Made by a program: the position numbers and the translations under genes
Notes under the pieces: generated by a model
Told to the model about the DNA's origin: nothing
The model's input: only the letters and a program-made list of their open reading frames with translations
The model's database searches: none
NCBI RefSeq assembly: GCF_910592395.1
Contig: NC_088313.1
Span: 20,414,437 to 20,478,436, forward strand
Length of the DNA stretch: 64,000 nt
DNA from: Lineus longissimus
Lineage: Eukaryota; Nemertea; Pilidiophora; Heteronemertea; Lineidae
Reading direction: 5' to 3'
Shown: piece by piece, positions 63,992 to 64,000 of the stretch
Layout: every line of letters starts with the position of its first letter
How positions within the stretch are numbered: position 1 is the first letter of the stretch

Positions 63992-64000
63992 AATGAGATA

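Overview
The window reads as animal nuclear DNA. Genes are split by GT-AG introns, and their products are metazoan: a two-pore-domain potassium channel, two rhodopsin-class GPCRs, an FAD polyamine oxidase and a large coiled-coil protein. Short introns in one gene, long multi-kb introns in others, several MITE-like inverted-repeat elements, and an excess of the palindromes TAGGCCTA and TACATGTA suggest a marine invertebrate or basal deuterostome (echinoderm, hemichordate, lancelet or mollusc). I cannot decide which. All supported genes lie on the minus strand.

Layout, low to high coordinate. 1-5.5 kb: no supported gene. 6.57-15.34 kb: a gene of about 21 coding exons encoding a protein of about 955 residues. 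It has a long coiled coil, a basic patch, a CxxC/CxxH zinc-knuckle-like motif, helical regions and a charged C-terminal tail. It looks like a ciliary or cytoskeletal protein but I do not recognise the family. Its 3' half contains alternative terminal exons and a 5' splice site lying in a four-copy 17-bp tandem repeat. 15.3-23.7 kb: no coding sequence recognised. The upper part may be a long 3' UTR of the next gene. 23.74-30.51 kb: a five-coding-exon flavin amine oxidase (PAOX/SMOX type, 500 aa). 31.15-39.22 kb: a K2P potassium channel with three phase-compatible alternative first coding exons spread over 3.5 kb. 41.2-43.5 kb: repeat-rich DNA, including a 43-bp tandem array just beyond the stop codon of the next gene. 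43.56-44.67 kb: an intronless, divergent rhodopsin-class GPCR, probably peptide-type. 48.54-49.70 kb: an intronless aminergic GPCR, D1-dopamine/beta-octopamine-like. 49.7-64 kb: gene-free DNA with foldback elements and a retroelement 3' tail.

No operon-like cooperation is expected. The K2P channel and the amine receptor are both excitability/neuromodulation genes, but their closeness is not evidence of a shared function. The observations most worth a second look are the alternative promoters of the K2P gene, the tandemly duplicated splice donor, the unrecognised zinc-knuckle coiled-coil protein with alternative C-termini, and three unrelated MITE-like families. Exon boundaries were read by eye from splice motifs and reading-phase agreement. 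No database search or transcript evidence was available.
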